A stretch of 42,164 nt of DNA, from assembly GCA_021166725.1 (NCBI GenBank), contig JAJPES010000005.1:1-42164 (forward strand). Reading direction: 5' to 3'. The position numbers and the translations under genes were made by a program. Source of the DNA: Burkholderiaceae bacterium (GTDB taxonomy: Bacteria > Pseudomonadota > Gammaproteobacteria > Burkholderiales > Burkholderiaceae_E). Below are positions 16,146 through 22,554 of this stretch, piece by piece. Numbering within the stretch: position 1 is the stretch's first letter; each line of letters starts with the position of its first letter. The notes beneath the pieces were generated by a model that made no database searches, was not told where the DNA came from, and was given only the letters and a program-made list of their open reading frames with translations.

Positions 16146-16907
16146 ATGGCTTCCCGCTTTCCCGACCATTTCGGGTCGGTTGCCTCGACCTACGCCGACA
16201 GTCGTCCGAGCTACCCGCAGGCCTTGTTCGACTGGCTGGCCGAGCAGTGCCCGGGCCGCGAGCTCGCGTGGGACTGCGGCGCCGGCAGCGGACAGGCGTC
16301 GGTCGCGCTCGCCTCGCGCTTCACGCGCGTGATCGCCACCGACGCCAGCGCAGATCAGATCGCCCGTGCGATGCCGCATTCGCGCGTCGAGTACCGGGTC
16401 GCCGGCGCCGAGCAGAGCGGACTCGACGCGCAGTGCGCCGACCTGATCGCCGTCGCACAGGCCTTGCACTGGTTCGAGCTCGATCGCTTCTGGCCGGAGG
16501 TGCGGCGTGTCGCACGGCGCGGCGCGCTCTTCGCGGCGTGGACCTACGGACCGCTGCACGTCGAAGGCGACGAGCTCGACGCGCTCGTGCAGCGTTTCCG
16601 GGCGCAGATTGCACCCTGGTGGCCCGAGGAGCGGCGCCACGTCGAGAACGGCTATCGCGATGTCTCGTTCCCCTTTGCGCGACTCGATACGCCGTCGCTG
16701 GCGATCGACGCTCGCTGGGAACTCGAACGGCTGTTCGGCTACCTGCGCAGCTGGTCCTCGGTCGTGCGCTTCCGGCGCGAGCGCGGTGTAGACCCGGTGA
16801 ACGAGATGGAAGCGCCGTTGCGCGCCGCGTGGGGCGCGCGCAGGAGGAAACGGGCGATCCGCTGGCCGCTCACCGTGCTGGCCGGCTTCGTCGACGCCGG
16901 CGGCTGA
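16146..16907 (+). CDS. Class I SAM-dependent methyltransferase
   Basis: A 253-aa methyltransferase. Motif I is WDCGAGSGQASVAL near residues 39-52, with the acidic end of strand 2 at TDAS, and QALHWF in the motif IV region. It begins FPDHFGSVASTYADSRPSYP, which resembles yeast Tmt1/trans-aconitate methyltransferase-like enzymes of the UbiE/COQ5 clan. It starts two bases after mntP and is therefore probably read through from the riboswitch-controlled transcript. A link between manganese and this activity is only positional. The methyl acceptor is unknown. Confidence 0.87.
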   Translation: MASRFPDHFGSVASTYADSRPSYPQALFDWLAEQCPGRELAWDCGAGSGQASVALASRFTRVIATDASADQIARAMPHSRVEYRVAGAEQSGLDAQCADLIAVAQALHWFELDRFWPEVRRVARRGALFAAWTYGPLHVEGDELDALVQRFRAQIAPWWPEERRHVENGYRDVSFPFARLDTPSLAIDARWELERLFGYLRSWSSVVRFRRERGVDPVNEMEAPLRAAWGARRRKRAIRWPLTVLAGFVDAGG

Positions 16908-16959
16908 ACGTCGAAAACCGCATTCGAAGACGCGATCGCTTCCGGTAGCATGGCGCGCC

Positions 16960-17607
16960 ATGGCTACGCGCGACCCCACCAGGACTGCCGTCGTTCGGGA
17001 TCCCGAAGCGACGCAGCAGGCGATTCTCGCGGCAGCCACGCACGAGTTTGCACGCCACGGACTCGACGGCGCGCGAGTGGATCGCATCGCGACGCGCGCG
17101 AGGGTCAACAAGCGGATGCTGTACTACTACTTCGGGCAGAAGGAGGCGCTGTTCCTCGCCGTGCTCGAAGGCGCTTACCAGCGCATCCGCGCCGAGGAGC
17201 GCAAGCTGGACCTGAACCGCGTGGAGCCCACCGAGGCGATCCGCCGGCTGATCGCGTTCACCTGGGACTACTACATCGCGAATCCGGAGTTCCTGTCGCT
17301 GCTGAACACCGAGAACCTGCATCGCGCCAAGCACCTGAAGAAGTCGTCGCAGGTGCGCACGCTGCACTCGCCGTTCGTTGCGCTGATCGCCGAGGTGCTC
17401 GAGCGCGGCCGCAGGGCAGCGGTGTTTCGCGCCGGAGTCGATCCGGTGCAGTTGTATATCTCGATCGCGGGGTTGTCGTATTTCTACCTGAGCAATGCGT
17501 ACACGCTGTCGACGATCTTCGATCGGGATCTGCTGTCGCCGAAGGCGAAGGTCGAGGCGCTGTCGCACATGACGGATCTGGTGCTCGGGTATCTCGTGCG
17601 GGATTGA
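16960..17607 (+). CDS. TetR-family regulator, RutR-like C-terminal domain
   Basis: A 215-aa regulator. The DNA-binding part reads QQAILAAATHEFARHGLDGA, followed by VDRIATRARVNKRMLYYYFG. The C-terminal domain, with IAFTWDYYIANPEFLSLLN and AYTLSTIFDRDL, resembles the RutR/YcdC-type ligand domain. RutR in E. coli binds TTGACCANNTGGTCAA. The operator repeated near the ABC transporter and PhyH promoters in this window (TAACC-N4-GGTTA) has the same overall form, so this gene is a candidate for the regulator of that group. No copy of the box precedes this gene itself. The assignment is inference; another regulator elsewhere is possible. Confidence 0.9.
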   Translation: MATRDPTRTAVVRDPEATQQAILAAATHEFARHGLDGARVDRIATRARVNKRMLYYYFGQKEALFLAVLEGAYQRIRAEERKLDLNRVEPTEAIRRLIAFTWDYYIANPEFLSLLNTENLHRAKHLKKSSQVRTLHSPFVALIAEVLERGRRAAVFRAGVDPVQLYISIAGLSYFYLSNAYTLSTIFDRDLLSPKAKVEALSHMTDLVLGYLVRD

Positions 17608-17610
17608 GCC

Positions 17611-17995
17611 GCGCTGGAGCGGCAGGCGGCCGCGCCTCGCGGCCGAGGGCAGCGACCGGCGGGGCGCGTGCCGCTTTGCGCCGCTGGCTGCGGCGAAGGG
17701 CCGCGCGCGGCGCTCCTGCTGCGGCGGTCGGCGCTACGCGCCGACGACCCTGCGCTGCTCGTCCCGGGGTCGCGCGGCGAAACTCACTTCGCGAGCTGCG
17801 CTCGCTCCGTTCGGACAATCGCCGCGAGTCAGAGGAACGAAGCGCGCTTCGCGCGCCGCCCCCGAGACTGCGCTGCTCGGCGCCGCAGAAGTCGCGCCGC
17901 GCGCGGCCCTTCGCCGCAGCCAGCGGCGCAAAGCGGCGCGCCCCGCCAGTCGCTGCCCTCAGCCGCGACGCGCGGCCGCCTGCCGCTCGAGCGCT
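17611..17995 (-). repeat. Long hairpin repeat, copy 1
   Basis: Arms of about 100 bases (17611-17712 and 17895-17995) are inverted and differ at only a few positions. The loop of about 180 bases (17711-17896) is the reverse complement of the core of copy 2, for example GCGAAGCGCGCTTCG and CGCCGCAGAAGTCGCG. Such an RNA would fold into a very long stem. It directly follows a TetR stop codon. Confidence 0.85.
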
Positions 17996-18066
17996 CTGGT
18001 GTGCGGGGTGGGTGTGGTGTGCGAAGGTGGTCCCGGTAGACGAGGTGCGCCCGGCGAACCAGGCGG

Positions 18067-18116
18067 TGCAGAGAACGAGGTGGGTGCAGAGAACGAGTGT
18101 GGCGAGAACGAGGTGG
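18067..18116. repeat. 18-base tandem repeat, about three copies
   Basis: TGCAGAGAACGAGGTGGG at 18067 is followed by TGCAGAGAACGAGTGTGG at 18085 and a third, partial unit (CGAGAACGAGGTGG) at 18103. It lies between the two hairpin repeats and codes for nothing I recognise. Confidence 0.7.
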
Positions 18117-18350
18117 TCGTGGAGAAAGCGTGGTGTGAGGCCGCGCGAGCGCGCTTTCCGCACGTTTCCGGCCACCCACAGACGTTTGTGCGCGATATCG
18201 TTCGCTTCTCGCGCATTTCCGTCAGCGACGTGTTCCAGCCGAGCGGGAACGCGCGAGATTCGCGCATTGCGCCTCGTCAACGAGGTCGGACGAAAGCCGT
18301 GCTGCGGAACGAAGCCGGGGCTTTCCCGCCGCGAACAAAGCACGTTGTCC

Positions 18351-18675
18351 GCAAAGGCACGGGGCGCATGGGGCGGGCGCGGCTTGGCCTCGCGCTGGCG
18401 TCGGGGCAAGGGGCCGTGCGGCGGCGCGACTTCTGCGGCGCCGAGTAGCGCAGCATCGGGGTCGGCGCGCGAAGCGCGCTTCGTACTTCTGACTCGCGGC
18501 CGCATGTCCGAGCGAAGCGCGCGCAGCGAGTTCGGCCGCGCGACCCCGATGCGAGCAACGCAGGGCAGTCGGCGCGCAGCGCCGACCGCCGCAGCAGGAG
18601 CGCTGCCGCCCGGCCCCTTGCCCCGACGCCAGCGCGAGGCCAGGCCGCGCCCGCCCCATGTGCCCCGTGCTTTTG
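18351..18675 (+). repeat. Long hairpin repeat, copy 2 (inverted relative to copy 1)
   Basis: Arms of 65 bases (18351-18415 and 18611-18675), inverted and nearly identical, flank a core of about 180 bases (18425-18602). The core matches copy 1 in the opposite direction, while the outer arms are different from those of copy 1. It ends just before the stop codon of the ABC ATPase gene on the other strand. Confidence 0.85.
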
Positions 18676-18697
18676 CGTGCAACAACGCGCCGCGCGC

Positions 18698-19483
18698 TCA
18701 CTCCATTCCGAGCAGCCTGTAGATCCGGCGCGTATACACCCCGAAGCGCTCGTGCGTCTTCAGGTCGAGCGTGCGCGGGCGCGGCAGCTCGATCTCGAAG
18801 TTGTCCGCCATGCGCGCCGGCCCGGCGGTGAAGACGACGACGCGGGTGCCGAGAAACACCGCTTCCGAGATGCCGTGCGTGACGAAGACGATCGTCTTGC
18901 CCGATTCCTTCCAGATGCGCAGCAGCTCGAGGTTCATCTTCTCGCGCGTGAGCGCGTCGAGGGCGCCGAAGGGTTCGTCCATCAGCACTAGCTTGGGGTC
19001 GTGCACCAGTGCCCGTGCGATCGCTGCGCGCTGCTGCATGCCGCCGGACAACTCGTACGGGTACTTCTGCTCGTATCCGCCCAGGCCGACGAGCGCAAGA
19101 AGTTCGCGCGCCCGTTCGCGCGCGGCAACCATCGGCAGGCCGAGCAGTTCGGCCGGCAGCAGCACGTTGTCGAGGATGCGGCGCCACTTCAGCAGCAGCG
19201 GCGCCTGGAACACCATGCCGATGTCGCGCGCCGGATCGAAGGGATGGGTGGACGACCCGATTCGTACTTCGCCGCCGTCGTGCGGGTGCAGTCCGGCGAG
19301 GATCTTCAGCAGCGTGGACTTGCCGCAACCCGACGGGCCGACCAGCGAGACGAGCTCGCCGGGCATCACGTCGAAGGTCGCGTCGGAAATGGCCAGGTGA
19401 TCGAGGCCGCCGCCGCGATAGACCTTGCGCACGCCGGCCAGGTGGATGAACGGCTCGACGTTCGAGGTGCGCGCGTCGCTCAT
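18698..19483 (-). CDS. ABC transporter ATP-binding protein, nitrate/sulfonate/taurine (SsuB/TauB) type
   Basis: A 261-aa ATPase. Walker A GPSGCGKS is at 49-56, Q-loop Q93, the signature LSGGMQQR at 145-152, Walker B LVLMDEP at 165-171, then GALDALTR and the switch His in FVTHGISEA. The sequence type fits the taurine/sulfonate/nitrate import group that works with NMT1-like binding proteins. Its ATG overlaps the permease stop (ATGA). It is the last gene of the operon aldolase-permease-ATPase; the matching binding protein is encoded divergently at 21521. The imported compound is not known. Confidence 0.95.
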   Translation of the reverse strand: MSDARTSNVEPFIHLAGVRKVYRGGGLDHLAISDATFDVMPGELVSLVGPSGCGKSTLLKILAGLHPHDGGEVRIGSSTHPFDPARDIGMVFQAPLLLKWRRILDNVLLPAELLGLPMVAARERARELLALVGLGGYEQKYPYELSGGMQQRAAIARALVHDPKLVLMDEPFGALDALTREKMNLELLRIWKESGKTIVFVTHGISEAVFLGTRVVVFTAGPARMADNFEIELPRPRTLDLKTHERFGVYTRRIYRLLGME

Positions 19484-20247
19484 GCCACCCGCGCGTCCTT
19501 CGGCACGAACAGTCGCTCGAGCAGCAGCACGAGGCCGTAGAGCAGCATGCCCAGCAGCGTGATCAGGATCACCGCCATGAACATCGCCGGCGTGTCGAGC
19601 GTGACCTGCACCTGCAGCATCAGGTAGCCCAGGCCCCTGTCGGAGCCGAGGAACTCGCCGACGACCGCGCCGGCCACGGCGAGGATCGCCGCGACCTTCA
19701 TGCCGGCGAAGATGTACGGCAGCGATCCGGGCAGCTGGATCTTCGTGAAGAGTTGCCAGCGCGTGCCGCGCAGCGAGCGCACGAGGTCGAGCAGCTCGGG
19801 TTCGATCTCGCGCAGGCCGCGAGCGGTGGTGAGCAGGATCGGAAACACCGCGATCGAGAACGCCATGATGGTGTTCGGGAACACGCCGTACTTGAACCAG
19901 ACGATGATCAGCGGGCCGAGCGCGACCTTCGGGACCATGTTCAGCGTGACGATCAGCGGCAGCAGCAGCGCCTCGAGCGTCTTCGACCAGGTGAACAACA
20001 GCGCGAGCACGACGCCGACGACCAGCGCGAGCAGGTAGCCGCCGAAGATCTCGGTGCCGGTGACGAGCGTGTTGGCCCACCAGTCGTAGTTCGCCGACAG
20101 AAGCGCCTGGAACGTCGCCTGCGGCGACGGCATGACGAACTGCGGTACGTCGCCGATGCGCACGAACAGGTACCAGGCGACGAGCAGCGCCAGGTGCGCG
20201 AGAACGGCCAGCACGTAGCGGCGCGTCTGGACGCCGGCGCGGTTCAT
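19480..20247 (-). CDS. ABC transporter permease, SsuC/TauC type
   Basis: A 255-aa inner-membrane subunit with about six helices. The BPD_transp_1 coupling region (EAA loop) is visible as RSLRGTRWQLFTKIQLPGSL with the PYIFAGMKVAAILAVAGAVV helix after it. The N-terminal block FVMPSPQATFQALLSA is typical of the sulfonate/nitrate/pyrimidine-precursor permeases. The start at 20247 lies 31 bases after the aldolase-like gene stop. It forms the channel for the NMT1-like binding protein encoded at 21521. Confidence 0.93.
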   Translation of the reverse strand: MNRAGVQTRRYVLAVLAHLALLVAWYLFVRIGDVPQFVMPSPQATFQALLSANYDWWANTLVTGTEIFGGYLLALVVGVVLALLFTWSKTLEALLLPLIVTLNMVPKVALGPLIIVWFKYGVFPNTIMAFSIAVFPILLTTARGLREIEPELLDLVRSLRGTRWQLFTKIQLPGSLPYIFAGMKVAAILAVAGAVVGEFLGSDRGLGYLMLQVQVTLDTPAMFMAVILITLLGMLLYGLVLLLERLFVPKDARVA

Positions 20248-20278
20248 CGACGCCGGCGCACGCTCGGGACGTGCACGA

Positions 20279-21340
20279 TCAGGAAAGCCATCGTTCGAGG
20301 TTCGCGGCGACGAAGTCGTCGTCGGACAGGTCGGTGTGCTCGCCGCAGACGCGGTCGATCTCCTCGCGCTGTCCGGGCGAGAGGACTTCGTTCGGGTCGA
20401 GGCAGCGGATCGTTTCGAGCAGCCCCTGGCGGCGCAGCACTTCGTGGCAGCCGGGTATGCAGCCGGCAAAGCCGTGCGCGACGTCGAAGAAGGCGCTGTT
20501 GCAGTCGGTGACGCGCGAGTCGAGTGCGAGCAGTTCGTCGTCGATCCGGCCGGCGGCGATCGCTGCATGGATGCGCGCGAGCAGCGCGACGGCACCCTTC
20601 GTCCACACGCTCCAGTGTCCGAGCAGGCCGCCGCGGATGCGCACGACGACGTCCTCGCCGTCGCGCGATACGCGGAACGGCGACAGCAGGTCGAGCACGA
20701 TGTGGTCGTCGTTGCCGGTGTAGAGCGTGATGCGTTCCTCGGCGCCGGCGGCGACGACGCCGCGCACGACGTCGAGCGTACGGTAGCGATCGAAGGGCGC
20801 CATCTTGATCGCGACGACGTTGTCGATCGCGGCGAAGCGGCGCCAGAACGTCATCGGCAATTCGATGCCGCCCACAGCGGTCTGCAGATAGAAGCCGACC
20901 AGCGGGATCTCCGCGGCGACCGCCTCGCAGTGCGCGACGAGTTCGTCGAGCGAGGCGCCGCGCATCGCCGCAAGCGACAGCAGCCCGGCGTGGTAGCCGT
21001 GCGCCTGCGCGATGCGCGCTTCGTCGAGCGCCTGCGCAGTGCGACCGGCCAGGCCGGCGATCATCACCAGCGGACGCTGCGTCCACGCGCGGGCCGTTTC
21101 GGCGGCGAGTTCGAGCACCGGCTCGTAGAGGCCGACGTCGCGGATGGCGAACTGCGTGGAGTGCACGCCCACCGCCAGTCCGCCGCAGCCGGCGTCGATG
21201 TAGTAGCGGCTGAGCGCGCGCTGGCGGCGACGATCGAAGCCGCCGTCGGCGTCGAGCGCCAGCGGATGCGCGGGAATGACGGTGCCCTGCTGCAGCAGCG
21301 ATCGGATGTCGGCGGGCAATTCCGAGCGGTGAAGCGTCAT
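20279..21340 (-). CDS. Dihydrodipicolinate synthase (DapA)-family aldolase/lyase
   Basis: A 353-aa protein of the class I, Schiff-base aldolase family. K179 in NVVAIKMAPFDR is at the place of the catalytic lysine, and Y151 in PLVGFYLQTAVGG at the place of the catalytic tyrosine. YYIDAGCGGLAVGVHSTQFA corresponds to the phosphate/keto-acid-loop strand. At 353 aa it is longer than true DapA (about 290 aa), and its position in a transporter operon argues for a catabolic aldolase or hydratase instead of lysine synthesis. It is the first gene of the operon, with the shared operator about 80 bases upstream. Substrate unknown. Confidence 0.88.
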   Translation of the reverse strand: MTLHRSELPADIRSLLQQGTVIPAHPLALDADGGFDRRRQRALSRYYIDAGCGGLAVGVHSTQFAIRDVGLYEPVLELAAETARAWTQRPLVMIAGLAGRTAQALDEARIAQAHGYHAGLLSLAAMRGASLDELVAHCEAVAAEIPLVGFYLQTAVGGIELPMTFWRRFAAIDNVVAIKMAPFDRYRTLDVVRGVVAAGAEERITLYTGNDDHIVLDLLSPFRVSRDGEDVVVRIRGGLLGHWSVWTKGAVALLARIHAAIAAGRIDDELLALDSRVTDCNSAFFDVAHGFAGCIPGCHEVLRRQGLLETIRCLDPNEVLSPGQREEIDRVCGEHTDLSDDDFVAANLERWLS

Positions 21341-21408
21341 CGGGGGAGAATGCGGGGTGCTGTGAAGGCGGGCGACATCGCCCGACGCAGCAGGGAACGG
21401 GTTCGCGT

Positions 21409-21471
21409 TTGTTCCGGGTTGTAACCGCCCGGTTAATTATTTACTCTAGCGCAGCGGCGCCCGAGCGTCAA
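21409..21471. promoter_or_regulatory. Divergent promoter region with TAACC-N4-GGTTA operator
   Basis: Minus strand toward the aldolase-ABC operon: TTGACG (21471-21466) and TAGAGT (21448-21443), spaced by 17. The palindrome TAACCGCCCGGTTA (21422-21435) starts seven bases past the -10. Plus strand toward the binding protein: a weaker TTGTTC (21409) with an AT-rich -10 around 21433, which the palindrome would overlap. The same box occurs twice at 31.99-32.09 kb. Confidence 0.65.
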
Positions 21472-21520
21472 ACACGCGGCGGCGCCGGAGCGAACGAATG
21501 CTGACTGGGAGACGAACAGC

Positions 21521-22522
21521 ATGAAAGGGAAGGCGATGTTCGGTGCGGCGATGGCCGCTGCAGTGATGGCGATCGGCACGGCGCCGGCCGCTGCGCAGAC
21601 ACAGAAGCTCGACTTCATCCTGAACTGGGTGCCGGGCGGCGACCATGCGCCGTACTACTACGCCAAGCAGCAGGGGTGGTACGAGAAGGAGGGTATCGAG
21701 CTGAATCTGGAGCCCGGCAAGGGCTCGGCGATCGCCACGCAGAAGGTGGGTGCGGGCGCCAATCCGATCGGCCTGGCCGACATGGCCGGCGTGCTGGTCG
21801 CCAAGAGCAAGGGCGCCGACACGGTCGCCGTCTACAACGTCTACGCCAACTCGCCGCAGGGCATGTACTGGCTGAAGAGCTCGGGCATCACCGGCGTGAA
21901 GGACTTCCCCGGCAAGAAGATCGGCAACCCGGCCGCGGACGGTGCACGCGTGATGTGGCCGGCGCTGGCCAAGGCCAACGGGGTCGATCCGAAGTCGGTC
22001 ACCTGGGTGAACATCGACGCCAACGGCAAGCTCGCCGCGCTGAAGGCGAAGTCGATCGACATCACGACGTCGTTCTACAACCTGCATCACGTGTTCCAGC
22101 GCGAACTCGGCGACGACATGGGCTTTCTCGCATGGCGCGACGCCGGGCTGAACCCGTACGGCAATTCGATCATCGTCAACGCGAAGTTCCTCGAGGCGAA
22201 CCGTCCGCTGATCGACAAGTTCGTGAAGGTCACCCAGCGTGCGTTCCGTGCCTGCGTCGACAAGCCCGAGCCGTGCGTGCAGGCGCTGGTCGATGCCAAC
22301 GGCGCGCTGAAGTACGACAACGAATTCCAGAACTGGAAGCTCGTCGAGGTGCTGATGAGCGACAAATTCTCGCGCGAGATGGCGCTGGGCATCCATGACG
22401 ACAAGCGCATGCAGGACGATTACGAACTCGTGCGCGAGTACATCGGCATCGACAAGCCCTTCGACGTGAAGAGCGTCTATACGAACGAGTTCCTCGACCG
22501 TTCGATCAAGATGCCGAAGTAG
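21521..22522 (+). CDS. ABC transporter substrate-binding protein, NMT1/THI5-like
   Basis: A 333-aa periplasmic protein. A signal peptide occupies residues 1 to about 25 (AMAAAVMAIGTAPAAAQ). The mature start KLDFILNWVPGGDHAPYYYA is the NMT1/THI5 signature, as in ThiY-type pyrimidine-precursor receptors, and GKKIGNPAADGARVMWPAL and NGKLAALKAKSIDITTSF follow. GGGAG precedes the ATG. It is divergent from the aldolase-permease-ATPase operon and surely supplies its receptor. NMT1-like receptors bind small heteroaromatic or sulfonate-type ligands, so thiamine-precursor uptake is one option, but no thiamine gene is nearby. Its stop is 12 bases from the stop of the large gene on the opposite strand. 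Confidence 0.92.
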   Translation: MKGKAMFGAAMAAAVMAIGTAPAAAQTQKLDFILNWVPGGDHAPYYYAKQQGWYEKEGIELNLEPGKGSAIATQKVGAGANPIGLADMAGVLVAKSKGADTVAVYNVYANSPQGMYWLKSSGITGVKDFPGKKIGNPAADGARVMWPALAKANGVDPKSVTWVNIDANGKLAALKAKSIDITTSFYNLHHVFQRELGDDMGFLAWRDAGLNPYGNSIIVNAKFLEANRPLIDKFVKVTQRAFRACVDKPEPCVQALVDANGALKYDNEFQNWKLVEVLMSDKFSREMALGIHDDKRMQDDYELVREYIGIDKPFDVKSVYTNEFLDRSIKMPK

Positions 22523-22529
22523 CGCAGCG

Positions 22530-22554
22530 CCGGCTCATCGCGCGCGCGAGCCGG
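22530..22554. terminator. Stem-loop between convergent genes
   Basis: CCGGCTC (22530-22536) pairs with GAGCCGG (22548-22554) across an 11-base loop, in the 12-base gap between two converging genes and the last codons of the large gene. There is no T-run, so termination activity is uncertain. Confidence 0.35.

Larger units (their letters stand above)
17608..18697. other. Gene-free GC-rich repeat island
   Basis: The 1.1-kb gap between the TetR gene and the ABC operon end is filled by two inverted copies of a hairpin repeat (17611-17995 and 18351-18675) and a middle part with an 18-base tandem repeat. Open frames cross it on both strands (one minus-strand frame is over 450 codons), but they are highly Arg/Ala rich, change frame relation between repeat copies and have no start site; I treat them as spurious. 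Confidence 0.75.

Noticed and set aside
18351..18675. CRISPR or integron attC-like interpretation of the repeats
   Set aside because: There are only two inverted copies, no regular spacers, no cas or integrase gene, and the stem lengths are far beyond attC.
17258..18685. 475-codon minus-strand open frame in the repeat island
   Set aside because: It crosses the TetR gene end and both hairpin repeats; composition is Arg/Ala-rich and no start site is visible.
16950..18722. 590-codon plus-strand open frame covering the TetR gene and repeats
   Set aside because: A shifted frame of the TetR gene that continues through repeat DNA; the TetR frame itself is clearly the coding one.
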